A DNA stretch of 64,000 bases. It comes from Thalassospira sp. MCCC 1A01428. Lineage in GTDB: Bacteria; Pseudomonadota; Alphaproteobacteria; Rhodospirillales; Thalassospiraceae. Each line of letters opens with the position of its first letter. The stretch's first letter is position 1. Both the position numbers and the translations under genes were made by a program. Location: contig NZ_JFJZ01000015.1 in the NCBI RefSeq assembly GCF_002115825.1, forward strand, positions 1 to 64,000. Direction: 5' to 3'. The notes under the pieces are model-generated. The model saw only the letters and a program-made list of their open reading frames with translations, did not search any database and was not told the origin of the DNA. This document shows positions 51,201 through 60,646 of this stretch, piece after piece.

Positions 51201-52442
51201 GTGGCATCGCTTCAACCCGTCCGTGGCACACATGACCTTTTACCCGAAGAAAACCGGGTGCAGGACCATATCGCGGAAACGGCCCGCGCCATTGGCGAGC
51301 TGTATGGTTATCATCGCATGACCACGCCGATCTTTGAATTTACCGATGTTTTTGCCCGCACCCTTGGCGATACGTCCGATGTCGTGACCAAGGAAATGTA
51401 TACGTTTGAGGATCGCGGCGGCGAGAAAATCACCCTGCGCCCTGAAAACACCGCCGGGATCGCACGGGCTTATATTTCCAACGGTATGCAGCAATTATCG
51501 CCGGTGAAGGTGTGTTATTACGGGCCGATGTTCCGTTATGAACGCCCGCAAAAAGGCCGGCAACGCCAGTTCCACCAGATCGGTGTGGAATTATTAGGTG
51601 TAGAACAGGTTGGCGGCGACCTTGAGGTTATTGCCTATGGCGCGCATATCCTGAAGGCGCTGGGCCTGTGGGATAACATCACCCTGGAACTGAATACCCT
51701 GGGCGACCCCGACAGCCGGGCAGCGTATCGTGATGTGCTGGTGGATTATTTCAAAGGGCATTTTGATAAATTGTCCGAAGACAGCCGCAACCGTCTGGAT
51801 AAAAACCCGCTGCGCATTCTGGATTCCAAGGATGAAGGCGACCGCGAACTGGTGGCAAATGCGCCGCTGTTTGGTGAATATCTGAACGAACATTCAAAGA
51901 CGTTTTTCAAGCAATTGACCGACGGTTTGGGTGATATTGGTATTAATTATCAGCTTAACCCGCGTTTGGTGCGCGGGCTGGATTATTATTGCCATACCTG
52001 TTTCGAATTTGTCACCAGCACGCTGGGCGCACAGGGCACGGTAATGGCCGGTGGCCGATATGACGGTTTGGTGTCAACCATGGGTGGCCCGCAAACCGCA
52101 GGTGTGGGCTGGGCAGCCGGCGTTGAACGTTTGGCAATGATGGTGGGGACAGCCCCTGCTGCGCCGCGCCCGGTGGCTCTGATCCCGATGGGGGACGCCG
52201 CCGAAAGCCGGTGCCGCACACTGGCGCAGCAATTGCGCGAAGCCGGCATTGCTGTCGAGCTGGGCTATGCGGGCAATATGAAAAAACGCATGAAGCGTGC
52301 CGATAAGGCCAATGCCAAAATGGCAGTCATCATTGGCGACGACGAACTGGCAAAGGGTGTTGCCATGGTGCGTGACCTTGATGCAGGCGAGCAGCGCGAA
52401 GTTGCGATTGACAGCCTGATCGGTGTGATTGGCGAAAGGTAA
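51201..52442 (+). CDS. hisS: Histidyl-tRNA synthetase
   Basis: A 413-residue class II aminoacyl-tRNA synthetase. Motif 1 region is PVRGTHDLLPEE, motif 2 is MFRYERPQKGRQRQFHQIGVE, the histidine-specific loop is LVRGLDYYCHTCFEF, and motif 3 is GVGWAAGVERLAMM; the C-terminal anticodon domain follows. The start ATG... here a GTG at 51201, has GGAGAT upstream. hemA begins 7 bases after its stop. Confidence 0.97.
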   Translation: MASLQPVRGTHDLLPEENRVQDHIAETARAIGELYGYHRMTTPIFEFTDVFARTLGDTSDVVTKEMYTFEDRGGEKITLRPENTAGIARAYISNGMQQLSPVKVCYYGPMFRYERPQKGRQRQFHQIGVELLGVEQVGGDLEVIAYGAHILKALGLWDNITLELNTLGDPDSRAAYRDVLVDYFKGHFDKLSEDSRNRLDKNPLRILDSKDEGDRELVANAPLFGEYLNEHSKTFFKQLTDGLGDIGINYQLNPRLVRGLDYYCHTCFEFVTSTLGAQGTVMAGGRYDGLVSTMGGPQTAGVGWAAGVERLAMMVGTAPAAPRPVALIPMGDAAESRCRTLAQQLREAGIAVELGYAGNMKKRMKRADKANAKMAVIIGDDELAKGVAMVRDLDAGEQREVAIDSLIGVIGER

Positions 52443-52449
52443 GTGCCGG

Positions 52450-53793
52450 GTGAATGAGGCGGCGGGACGCGACGAAGCCGGAGACTGGCCGCTGGACCGT
52501 TTGATGGTGGTTGGAACCAACCATCGGCGATCCAGTGAGGAAACGCGCGACCGCCTTTTCATCGACGAAACCCGTTTGCCCCAGTTTCTGGGCGTGATTG
52601 ACCAGGCCCGGCTGGGGCAGGCGGTGGTTGTTTCTACCTGCAACCGTACTGAAATTCATTTGCTGGCGTTCGAGGCCGAACGTGGCCGCGAACGGGTGAT
52701 TGACCTGATGGCCCTGTGGGCCGATCTGGACCGGGACCAACTGGCAGCAGAGCTATATATACGGTCAGGGCGGGAAGCCCTGAAGCATGTTTTTGCCGTG
52801 GCGGCTTCGCTTGATAGCTTGGTGATTGGCGAGCCCGAGGTTTTTGGCCAGATCAAGGATGCCCATAAAATTGCCCGGATGCATGGGCTGGTGGGCCGGG
52901 AACTTGAACAGGTTTATCAAACTGCCTATGCCATTTCCAAACGGGTGCGCAGCCAGACCGGGATTGGGCAGGGGGCTGTTTCGATTGCGGCTGCCGCGCA
53001 ATCGGTGGCGCGCGACCTGCATGGGGATATTGCCAATTGTACCCTGCTTTTGGCTGGTGCGGGCGATATGGGCGAACTGATTGCGGCATCCCTTGCCGAA
53101 CGCGGCATGGGACGCATCATGGTGGTGGACCGTTTGGCGGCCCGGGCGCGCCTGGTGGCCAAGCGGCTGGAATGTCACTGGTCGGATATGGGCGATCTTG
53201 AACGTTTGCTGGCCGAGGCCGATATCGTGCTGACGGCGGGTGGATCGCGGCGGTATTTGATTGATCATGATATTGCGCTAACCGCAGTGAAGCGTCGCCG
53301 CTATCGCCCTGTTTTAATGATTGATACCGCCGTTCCCGGCGATATTGACCCGCAGGTTGACGATATTTCCGAGGTGTTTTTTTACCGCCTGGAAGATCTG
53401 GAAAATATTGCTGCACAGGGGCGTGGCGGGCGCGAGGAAAAAGCCGATGAAGCCTGGGCAATGGTCGAGGCGGAGGTTGACCATTTTGTTCGTGTGCGTG
53501 CCGAGCGCGCCGCGATCCCGGCCCTTGCCGAATTGCGCCAGCATTTTGATGCAGTGCGCGCAGCGGCATTGGCCGAAAGCCATGGCGATGCCGAAAAGGC
53601 AACCCGGCTTTTGGTTAATCGGCTGTTGCATGCACCCACACAAGCCCTTAAAGACCTAGCAGCCACAACAGGTGGTGCCGGGACGATGGAATGGGTTAAG
53701 GCGCAAAAATTGTTGGGGCGGCTTTTTCCGCTTTATCCCGACGATGCCGATACTTCGGAACCGACAAATACAGATCAGGAGAATAAAGAGTGA
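52450..53793 (+). CDS. hemA: Glutamyl-tRNA reductase
   Basis: A 447-residue enzyme that reduces Glu-tRNA to glutamate-1-semialdehyde, the first committed step of the C5 pathway to heme. The catalytic cysteine lies in [15 protein letters not shown], the substrate region shows [16 protein letters not shown] and [13 protein letters not shown], the NADPH fold [14 protein letters not shown], and [11 protein letters not shown]. It uses glutamyl-tRNA, not the glycine-based ALA synthase of many alphaproteobacteria. The GTG at 52450 lies about 10 bases after AAAGGTAAG; the frame from 52429 would overlap hisS. Confidence 0.95.
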   Translation: MNEAAGRDEAGDWPLDRLMVVGTNHRRSSEETRDRLFIDETRLPQFLGVIDQARLGQAVVVSTCNRTEIHLLAFEAERGRERVIDLMALWADLDRDQLAAELYIRSGREALKHVFAVAASLDSLVIGEPEVFGQIKDAHKIARMHGLVGRELEQVYQTAYAISKRVRSQTGIGQGAVSIAAAAQSVARDLHGDIANCTLLLAGAGDMGELIAASLAERGMGRIMVVDRLAARARLVAKRLECHWSDMGDLERLLAEADIVLTAGGSRRYLIDHDIALTAVKRRRYRPVLMIDTAVPGDIDPQVDDISEVFFYRLEDLENIAAQGRGGREEKADEAWAMVEAEVDHFVRVRAERAAIPALAELRQHFDAVRAAALAESHGDAEKATRLLVNRLLHAPTQALKDLAATTGGAGTMEWVKAQKLLGRLFPLYPDDADTSEPTNTDQENKE

Positions 53794-54872
53794 GTTTGGA
53801 CCCAGGTAAACTGCATGGTGTTGTTCGCCGGTTTGACGAGCTTAAATCCCTGTTGTCGGGTGGGGCGGGTGATAATGACAGCTTTGCCAAATTGTCGCGG
53901 GAATATGCGGAATTATTGCCCGTTGTTGAAAAAATTGAAGCCTTTCAGCGCTTGCATGATGATTTGGCCGGGGTAAAGGAATTGCTGGCCGATCCGGAAT
54001 CAGACCGTGACATGCGCGAGATGGCCGAGGCCGAACGCCAGGAACTGCTGGAGAAATTGCCCGAGGCAGAGCACGACGTAAAGCTGATGCTGTTGCCCAA
54101 GGACTCGGCCGATGAAAAGAATGCCATTCTTGAAATTCGTGCCGGAACGGGCGGCGAGGAAGCGGCCCTGTTTGCCGCCGACCTTTACCGCATGTATCAG
54201 CGTTATGCCGAGAACAAAGGCTGGCGGTTTGAATTGATGGACGCCAACGAAAACGATCTGGGCGGTTTTAAGGAAGTTGTCGTTAATGTGTCGGGGGCCG
54301 GGGTGTTTGCGCGCCTGAAATATGAAAGTGGCGTTCACCGCGTACAGCGTGTGCCGGTAACTGAAACGGGCGGGCGCATTCATACATCGGCTGCCACGGT
54401 TGCCGTTTTGCCCGAGGCCGAAGACGTTGATGTGCATATCGATCCCAAGGATTTGCGCATTGATACCTATCGGTCCCAGGGGGCCGGGGGGCAGCACGTG
54501 AACACCACCGATAGTGCCGTGCGTGTGACCCATATTCCTTCGGGGGTGGTTGCTGCGTGCCAGGAAGAAAAATCGCAGCATAAGAACAAGGCGAAGGCCA
54601 TGAAGATGCTGATGACACGTTTGTATGATCACGAACGCGAAACCAAGGATGCTGCCCGCGCGGCAGATCGTAAATCGCAGGTGGGCTCGGGGGATCGGTC
54701 CGAACGTATTCGCACCTATAATTTCCCGCAAGGTCGCATATCGGACCACCGCATTAACCTGACCCTGTACCGGTTAGATGATTTTGTAACCGGCGGGCCA
54801 TCGGTAGATGAAATGATTGATGCGCTGATTTCTGAAGACCAGGCGCAAAAACTGGCCGAAATCGAAAGTTGA
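53790..54872 (+). CDS. prfA: Peptide chain release factor 1
   Basis: A 360-residue release factor that recognises UAA and UAG. The catalytic GGQ is in [17 protein letters not shown], the codon-recognition tripeptide region lies near the middle ([20 protein letters not shown]), and the C-terminal DDFVTGG is present. It starts at a GTG overlapping the hemA stop by 4 bases (GTGA). The methylase that modifies the GGQ glutamine, prmC, follows at once, as in most bacteria. Confidence 0.97.
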   Translation: MSLDPGKLHGVVRRFDELKSLLSGGAGDNDSFAKLSREYAELLPVVEKIEAFQRLHDDLAGVKELLADPESDRDMREMAEAERQELLEKLPEAEHDVKLMLLPKDSADEKNAILEIRAGTGGEEAALFAADLYRMYQRYAENKGWRFELMDANENDLGGFKEVVVNVSGAGVFARLKYESGVHRVQRVPVTETGGRIHTSAATVAVLPEAEDVDVHIDPKDLRIDTYRSQGAGGQHVNTTDSAVRVTHIPSGVVAACQEEKSQHKNKAKAMKMLMTRLYDHERETKDAARAADRKSQVGSGDRSERIRTYNFPQGRISDHRINLTLYRLDDFVTGGPSVDEMIDALISEDQAQKLAEIES

Positions 54873-54880
54873 GTTCGGGG

Positions 54881-55759
54881 ATGAACCCGCAGGAAGCCGA
54901 TACGCTTGGTTCTTTGATGACCGAGGCGACAGCGCAGCTAAAACAGGCTGGCTGTGATACGGCCCGCCTTGATGCACGCATTTTGTTGGCCGCGGCCTGC
55001 GATGTTGATGCCAGCCGGATTATGGCGTGGCCCGAAGACGTCGTTACGGCGGGTAATGCCCAGGCGTTTCGCCAGATGATTGAACGACGCAGCGCACGTG
55101 AACCGGTTGCGCGTATTTTGGGCCAGCGCGATTTTTGGCGCCATCGTTTCAAAGTCACCGCCGATACCCTGGACCCGCGCCCCGACAGTGAAACACTGGT
55201 TGAGTGGGCAATTGAGCTGGCAGCTGATTTAACACAACCGGATCTGATTGATTTTGGCACGGGAACAGGGTGTTTGTTGCTTTCCGTGCTGGGTGATGTG
55301 CCAGGTGCCACGGGTGTGGGAGTGGATATCAGTGCGGGGGCCGTTGAGTGTGCGGTGGAAAACGCGGTTGCCTTGGGGCTTAATCAGCGCAGCCAATTTG
55401 TAGTTTCAGATTGGGATTGTGACCTTGATGCGCAGACAAAGGCCGCCGGATTTGATATCATGCTGTCAAATCCGCCCTATATTGCCCAAAGCGAAATGGC
55501 AGGGCTGGCCCCCGAGGTTCGTGATTTTGACCCGTTTAATGCGCTGAGCGATGGCGCGGACGGGCTTACAGCCTATCGCAAGCTGGCAAGGATTGCCGGA
55601 CAGTTGGTGCGCAGTGCGGGCTGGGTCATTTTTGAGATCGGCCAGGGGCAGGAAGAAGCGGTCCATCACTTGCTGGCGCAGCAGGGTTTTGGAAACATTC
55701 AATACCGGCGTGATCTTGGTGGTATCATACGGTGTGTGGGTGGACAAAAACGGGGCTAA
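54881..55759 (+). CDS. prmC: Release factor glutamine methyltransferase
   Basis: About 292 residues. It methylates the glutamine of the GGQ motif in release factors. The N-terminal helical domain is followed by a methyltransferase domain with LIDFGTGTGCLLLSVLG (SAM), and the diagnostic catalytic NPPY in MLSNPPYIAQSEM. The stop of prfA overlaps a TTG at 54869; the ATG at 54881 (MNPQEADT) is preceded by GGGG and is preferred. Confidence 0.95.
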   Translation: MNPQEADTLGSLMTEATAQLKQAGCDTARLDARILLAAACDVDASRIMAWPEDVVTAGNAQAFRQMIERRSAREPVARILGQRDFWRHRFKVTADTLDPRPDSETLVEWAIELAADLTQPDLIDFGTGTGCLLLSVLGDVPGATGVGVDISAGAVECAVENAVALGLNQRSQFVVSDWDCDLDAQTKAAGFDIMLSNPPYIAQSEMAGLAPEVRDFDPFNALSDGADGLTAYRKLARIAGQLVRSAGWVIFEIGQGQEEAVHHLLAQQGFGNIQYRRDLGGIIRCVGGQKRG

Positions 55760-56177
55760 CGGCATTTCAGGACTGCGGTTTTGGTTAAATGGCCCTGTGT
55801 TTGCCCTTTAATTTGGCAATGCCGGACGATTGAGCATCCAGTAAGCAGTTGTGTTTACTGGAAAAGGTTAGCCCTGCGCTGTTGACAGAAACGTAGTTGT
55901 AAAAAAAACGAAAGAACGGAAAAAAACAGTTGGAATAAGCCTGCAAGCCATATAGTTTGTCCTGAGCAGGCCGGGTGCCTGACGCGCTTTCTAATTGCGC
56001 CGTGTTCCCCTGTAAACAGTAACAAATCTCCGTTCCCTTATATTTGGTCATCGGTTGATTTCTGACGGTACCGTTTGGCCGGTACTGTTTTTCGGGAAAT
56101 GTGTTTTTTCAGACGGATTGGTTCCGGGGCGCGATGACGCTGCCCACGGGTGTCCTCAACGCCAACAGTATGTTGAT
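55760..56177 (+). other. Long leader region before the DUF4167 gene
   Basis: 418 bases with no convincing gene. The frame from 56055 joins the DUF4167 gene but its extra 41 residues are not protein-like for this family. The region must carry the promoter and an untranslated leader; I see no recognisable regulatory RNA. Confidence 0.5.
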
Positions 56178-57266
56178 ATGAGAAATAACAATAAACGTCC
56201 GCGCGGGCGGCCACAGCCTAATAAACGTCCTGTAAATCCGAAATTTCAAAATTTTGACAGTAACGGTCCGGACGGGCGCGTGCGCGGTAATGCCCAGCAA
56301 GTCTACGAGAAATATGTTTCGCTAGCTAAAGACTGCACGGATGATCCTGTTCTGGCGGAAAACTACTACCAGTATGCCGAACATTATTACCGTATTTTGC
56401 AGTCTGCGATCGAATGGGAAAACCAGCGCCGCGAAGCGCAACCCCGTCCGGAACGCAATGAGCGGAACGACCGTAATAATAACGACCGCAACAACAATAA
56501 CGATCGTAATAACAACGATCGTCACAATAATGACCAGCGTGGCAATCGCCACAACAACACCGATAACCGGGCCGACGATACGCCGTCGCAAGACAGTGTA
56601 GCTGCCAGTGCGGGCAATGGTGCGCATAGTGCCGAAGGTGATGCTGGGAATGCTGCGGTACAAAACCAGCAGGATGACAGTGAACGTCGCAATGACGTTT
56701 CTGCCAATACCCGCCAGGACGATGCAAAACCGGCACGGGCACCGCGCACGCCGCGGGCACGTACCCCGCGCCAGCCCAAGAAGGCAGATGTCGCCGCCCC
56801 TGCGGGCGATGATGCGGCCCCCGTGGCCGCTGCCGAAAACACCGCGCCGAGCCCAGAAGCACCCGCTGCATCAACCGCTGTCGCAGTTGAAGCCCCGGTA
56901 GCAGAAAGTTCGGATGCCGGTGAAGAAGCTGCGCCAAAGCGTGCAACACGCGCGCGCCGGACGACAACGCCACGTGCGCCGCGTAAAACCGCCGCAAGTG
57001 CCAAATCCGACGATGCCAGCAGCGACGAAGCCGCCGCTGTTGCAAAGCCGGCGGCAAGTGACGGTGATGCTCCGGCCGATGCCGTTGCCGATGGTGACGC
57101 CGATGCCGCTGGCGACGATAAAAAACCGCGCAAGCGTGCAGCGTCTACCACCCGGACCCGGGGGCGTCATCCTACGGCCCGCCGCGGTCGTAGCCGGGTT
57201 GGTTCGCGCGAAGATGGCGAAGAAGGTGGCGGCAACGACACCGAAACCGAAAAGGTTTCTGCCTGA
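56178..57266 (+). CDS. DUF4167 domain protein
   Basis: About 362 residues. The N-terminal 85 form the conserved DUF4167 domain (GRVRGNAQQVYEKYVSLAKD, then DDPVLAENYYQYAEHYYRIL). The rest is unstructured: an Asn/Asp/Arg tract (repeats of NNNDR around residues 95-130), then Ala/Pro/Lys/Arg-rich tails with several PRAPRT-like blocks. The strong basic and repetitive composition suggests RNA or nucleoid binding. This gene follows prmC and precedes clpB in many alphaproteobacteria. Function unknown. ATG 56178 opens with MRNNNKRPRGRPQ, the family's usual start. Confidence 0.9.
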   Translation: MRNNNKRPRGRPQPNKRPVNPKFQNFDSNGPDGRVRGNAQQVYEKYVSLAKDCTDDPVLAENYYQYAEHYYRILQSAIEWENQRREAQPRPERNERNDRNNNDRNNNNDRNNNDRHNNDQRGNRHNNTDNRADDTPSQDSVAASAGNGAHSAEGDAGNAAVQNQQDDSERRNDVSANTRQDDAKPARAPRTPRARTPRQPKKADVAAPAGDDAAPVAAAENTAPSPEAPAASTAVAVEAPVAESSDAGEEAAPKRATRARRTTTPRAPRKTAASAKSDDASSDEAAAVAKPAASDGDAPADAVADGDADAAGDDKKPRKRAASTTRTRGRHPTARRGRSRVGSREDGEEGGGNDTETEKVSA

Positions 57267-57300
57267 TTTATCAATCGGCGCTATTGCGTCAGGTTGTTCT

Positions 57301-57335
57301 AAAAAACCCCGGTCACGATGTGGCCGGGGTTTTTT
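57301..57335. terminator. Strong bidirectional terminator after the DUF4167 gene
   Basis: AAAAAACCCCGG and CCGGGGTTTTTT form a perfect 12-base-pair stem with an 11-base loop, 34 bases after the stop codon. Confidence 0.93.
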
Positions 57336-57740
57336 GTTTAAAACATGGCTCCATTAACCGGTTAAATCCATTCGATTGGTTTGTTTTCAGCGTGTTGACA
57401 AGCCGATAAACAGTGTTTGTGCATTCCGTGTCGCTGTCGGTATAAGGAATACTCATACCGAGGTATGGGCGTGCGCGGTGCTGCTCCGGATTGCCGGGTT
57501 TGCAATGCGGGTTCATCTGTAAATGTGGGGACAGGGTAAATTCCACAGCCGGAACAGCGCAGCCAGTTATGGCTGGATGCGCGCGCTGTGAGTGGTGTGA
57601 CGAACCGATGGGTGAGGCTGGGGAAGCCTGCCGATGTGTTATCGTTAGGAGCAGGCCGGGTATATTTGAATAAGGCGATGGTGATTTTGCCGGAACGGTA
57701 CGAAACACCATATAAAAACAGGACGATCGGGGAGGTTGCG
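57336..57740 (+). other. Leader region of the VirD4-like gene
   Basis: About 405 bases without a supported gene. A TTGACA box occurs near 57395 and an inverted repeat CGGTAT / ATACCG lies at 57438-57460. The frame of the downstream gene is open back to 57588, but the part before 57741 lacks a good start. Confidence 0.45.
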
Positions 57741-59342
57741 ATGGGGCCAGCGGGCTTCAGGGTGATACTGGTTTTGCTACTTGGGCTTGGCGCGCTGGTG
57801 GTGGTGATTGGCATGATCGCGCGCGATAATGCCCTTGTGCTGGCAGGCATGATATGTGGCGTGATTCCTATGGTCGTGCGGCTGTTTGTATTGTTGCTGG
57901 CTCCTTTTTTCAAGGATCGCCCGTTATTGCCCGACGCATCAGCTAACAATGCCCCCTCGCAGGAGCCGGTGATAACAGAAGCACAAGGCCATTGGGCCGA
58001 CGAAGAAACCCTGCAACAGGCCGGGGTACTGGAACCGGACCCGCAGATTTATCTTGCCCGTTTAAAGGATGGTCCAGGTTTGATCGGGTTGCAGGCCTGT
58101 CGCCGGTTAATGACGTTTTGTAACGCATCGCTTGATTTTTACCAAAGTAGCGTTATTCCCAATGCCCTGACCACGCGGGATAATTTGCTGGTATTTGAAG
58201 AAAACGGTTTGGTATGCAAGGCCGTTCGCGATCGTCGGGCGCAACTGGGACAGAAGTTGATTGTGCTGGACCCGTTTGGCCAGTCCGGCAGCACGCCGGA
58301 CCATTTTAACCCGCTTGATTTTATGCGCCCGGATGGCGAAGGCATGGTTTCCGACGCCGGTATGATTGCGGAATTGTTGCTGGCTCCGCAATTTATTCGT
58401 GACCTCGACCCGCAAGATGCAAGGGTGGCACGGGTATTATTGCAGGGGCTAATTATACATACCCAGCGCCACAGCAATGCCACGTCGCGCAATTTAAACG
58501 AAATGCGTCGCAGCCTGACATTGCCGTCACATCGGTTTTACCCCTTGCTGGGCGAATTGATCGATATCGACGCCACCGAAGGGCGTATTTCCGACATTGC
58601 CTTGTCGATTATGGATATGTCAGATGATCGTCGCGATGCGATCCTTGATGCGTGCCGCAAGGCAACAGCCGTGTTTGAAATATCGGCAATTGAGAGTTCC
58701 TGCAACACCACCAGCTTTACACTTGAAGACATTACCTTGCGCGGGGTTTCAATTTTTGTGATTGGCAGCCCCCCCGAAGGATATGACGAGCCATTGGTGA
58801 CATGGGCGCGGGTGGTACTGGGATGTTTGCTGTCACTGGTTTCAGGGCGAGAGCCGGGGCGGCAAACCTCGTCTTTTCTGGTGATGCTAGACAGGGTTGA
58901 AGCCCTGGGGCGGCTGGTGCAGCTTGAACGATTGCTGGGCGGTGGCGGCGGGAATGGCAATACCGGTTTAACATTGTGGCCATCATTTACCGGGGTTAGT
59001 GCGGTTATGGATGTATGCCATAACTGGGAAAATGTGGTGGGCCGCAGCGATGTTGTGCAAATATTTGGTCAGGACGGGGCGTTCGACCTGGACTGGGCCG
59101 CTGGTTTAACCGCCATGTCACGGTTTGCCGACACCGGCAACCGTACCGGCAACAGCGACGTGCCAGTACATTTGCGCGCCAAAGATAAACAGGCCATGTT
59201 GAAATCGGTTGAAGTGGCAAGGTTGCCGGAAACAGAACAATTGCTGTTTTGTAAAGGGTTGCCCCCTATTCGGGCCATGCGCTTGCATTGGGCGAACGAC
59301 GATGTGTTCAGGCGTCTGGCAACGCGCCCGCCAACTTTTTAG
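57741..59342 (+). CDS. Walker-less VirD4/TraG-like membrane protein
   Basis: A 533-residue protein starting at an ATG with GGGGAGG 5 bases upstream. Two N-terminal helices (about 7-26 and 30-54) are followed by a cytoplasmic domain. Its layout follows conjugative coupling proteins: SSVIPNALTTRDNLLVFEENG (136-156) and KLIVLDPFG...HFNPLDFM (172-195) match the strands after Walker A, and FLVMLDRVEALGRLVQLERLL (379-399) with QIFGQDGAFDLDW (440-452) match the Walker B region and beyond. The P-loop itself is gone (CNASLDFYQSS, no GKS/T) and the Walker B DE pair reads DR, so ATP hydrolysis is unlikely. No relaxase, mating-pair or secretion genes are near. It may be a scaffold; its role is unknown. 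Confidence 0.8.
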   Translation: MGPAGFRVILVLLLGLGALVVVIGMIARDNALVLAGMICGVIPMVVRLFVLLLAPFFKDRPLLPDASANNAPSQEPVITEAQGHWADEETLQQAGVLEPDPQIYLARLKDGPGLIGLQACRRLMTFCNASLDFYQSSVIPNALTTRDNLLVFEENGLVCKAVRDRRAQLGQKLIVLDPFGQSGSTPDHFNPLDFMRPDGEGMVSDAGMIAELLLAPQFIRDLDPQDARVARVLLQGLIIHTQRHSNATSRNLNEMRRSLTLPSHRFYPLLGELIDIDATEGRISDIALSIMDMSDDRRDAILDACRKATAVFEISAIESSCNTTSFTLEDITLRGVSIFVIGSPPEGYDEPLVTWARVVLGCLLSLVSGREPGRQTSSFLVMLDRVEALGRLVQLERLLGGGGGNGNTGLTLWPSFTGVSAVMDVCHNWENVVGRSDVVQIFGQDGAFDLDWAAGLTAMSRFADTGNRTGNSDVPVHLRAKDKQAMLKSVEVARLPETEQLLFCKGLPPIRAMRLHWANDDVFRRLATRPPTF

Positions 59343-59438
59343 GCTGGCGGGCGATATTTGCTTTGGCCGTTAAAATCGGGCGTCCCCGGTTTTGATTAGC
59401 TGTTTTTGATTATGGCGATTTGCCCGTAACAGGCGAGG

Positions 59439-60206
59439 TTAACCCACCGTGATGCTGTCGCCAGCCTTAAGGATGCCGCTGCTGGTTGCTTCCAGATAGA
59501 CCCCCATTAACAGGTGGTTCATGCCTTTGCGCAGCAATAACGGCACATTAATGTCGGATTGTGCGGTTTCGGGGTTAATGCTGGTGGCTTTGCAGCGGGT
59601 AATGGGGTGGATCATGCGAAATGAAACATCGCCAATGGTGATGGTTTGATTTTCGGCCCATTCCAGTTCGGACCATGCCGGCAGGCCATCGACCAGAAAG
59701 TTGCCGCGAAAGCGCATTGGATCCACATGCTGGCTGGCAATTCGGTCGCCAAAATCCTTAATCGAGTCGCGGTTAAGCAGTGAAATATAGGGGGCTTCCT
59801 TATCGCCAAAATGCGTATCGGGCACCGACATGATTTTAGGGCTGCCTGCAATATCATTTTTTAAAAAGGCACTCAGGAAATCCTCGATCACGGTGCGGCC
59901 CATTGCATTTTCAAGGTTGCCTTTGCAAATGGTGCGGCCATTGCGCGAAATGGCAAGGGTGGTGGTGGCATCGTCATATTCAATGCCAAGTTCGGCTAAT
60001 TTGGGCGTGTTGACCAGTTGCAGGAAATTGCTTTTGCGCGCCCAGCCATCCAGCCCGCCCTGACCAAGTGATGTACTGGTTGCCAGAACATAGCGACGGT
60101 CATCTGCCAGCATGTGGTGTGCATCAATTGTTGCTGATGCCATTTCGACGCCGCGAAGCCCTTTGACCGGATAGCGCATGATTGCGCCAAGTTCACCGTT
60201 TGCCAT
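59439..60206 (-). CDS. MOSC domain protein
   Basis: A 255-residue protein with an N-terminal beta-barrel (LGAIMRYPVKGLRGVEMASA) and a MOSC domain (DPMRFRGNFLVDGLPAWSELEW, then MIHPITRCKATSINPETAQSD). The cysteine in TRCKATSINP is the proposed sulfur or molybdenum-cofactor-handling residue; relatives such as YcbX and the mARC proteins reduce N-hydroxylated compounds. It converges on the VirD4-like gene, 96 bases apart, and is divergent from clpB. Confidence 0.9.
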   Translation of the reverse strand: MANGELGAIMRYPVKGLRGVEMASATIDAHHMLADDRRYVLATSTSLGQGGLDGWARKSNFLQLVNTPKLAELGIEYDDATTTLAISRNGRTICKGNLENAMGRTVIEDFLSAFLKNDIAGSPKIMSVPDTHFGDKEAPYISLLNRDSIKDFGDRIASQHVDPMRFRGNFLVDGLPAWSELEWAENQTITIGDVSFRMIHPITRCKATSINPETAQSDINVPLLLRKGMNHLLMGVYLEATSSGILKAGDSITVG

Positions 60207-60646
60207 TCTAATTTGCCTGTTTCCTGTGGCGAGCAGTTATTTTTAAGCTGCCCGTTTTTCTTTTGACAGGGTGACGTTAATGACTGTGCAGGCGAACGGC
60301 AAGCGCGCAATTGTCCTGATTTTTGACAGGGACAATTTAAAAGAAGGTCGTTTTGGCCGCGCTGAAAACATCGGTGGATGTGGCGGTGCCTGTGATAGAA
60401 TAAAGAAGTGTTTCAAATGGATGCACCGGTTTTGCGAAGGGTTCCTGATTTGGCAATTTTTGCCAGATGAAAAACCTTGTACGATTGGGCAGTCAGGTAC
60501 TTGCGCGCTGCAAGGCTTGAGACATATCAAGGATGTTCACCTGCTGTTCCTTTATGGTAATGGCAGGATGGATGCCCATCTATGGTGACGGATGCTTCAA
60601 AGAAGGTTCGTCTGAAGGCCCCTGTTGGCTCAAGGAGTGACAGATA
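60207..60646. other. Divergent control region between the MOSC gene and clpB
   Basis: 440 bases with no supported gene. It must hold the clpB promoter. CTTG motifs occur (for instance CTTGAGACATATCAAG near 60518-60533, with CTTG/CAAG arms) but I could not match a full heat-shock sigma-factor promoter with correct spacing, nor a CIRCE element. Confidence 0.45.

Noticed and set aside
54000-54749. 249-codon open frame antisense to prfA
   Set aside because: Mirror of a strongly coding gene with no ribosome site and no protein-like motif.
56522-57151. 209-codon Ala/Ser-rich open frame antisense to the DUF4167 gene
   Set aside because: Its composition simply mirrors the repetitive tail of the real gene.
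57588-57740. 51-residue N-terminal extension of the VirD4-like protein
   Set aside because: The GTG at 57588 has no ribosome site, while ATG 57741 has an excellent one and begins right at the first membrane helix.
60480-60646. Possible heat-shock promoter or CIRCE element before clpB
   Set aside because: CTTG boxes are present but none has a matching -10 box at correct spacing, and no GAGTGCTAA-type repeat exists.
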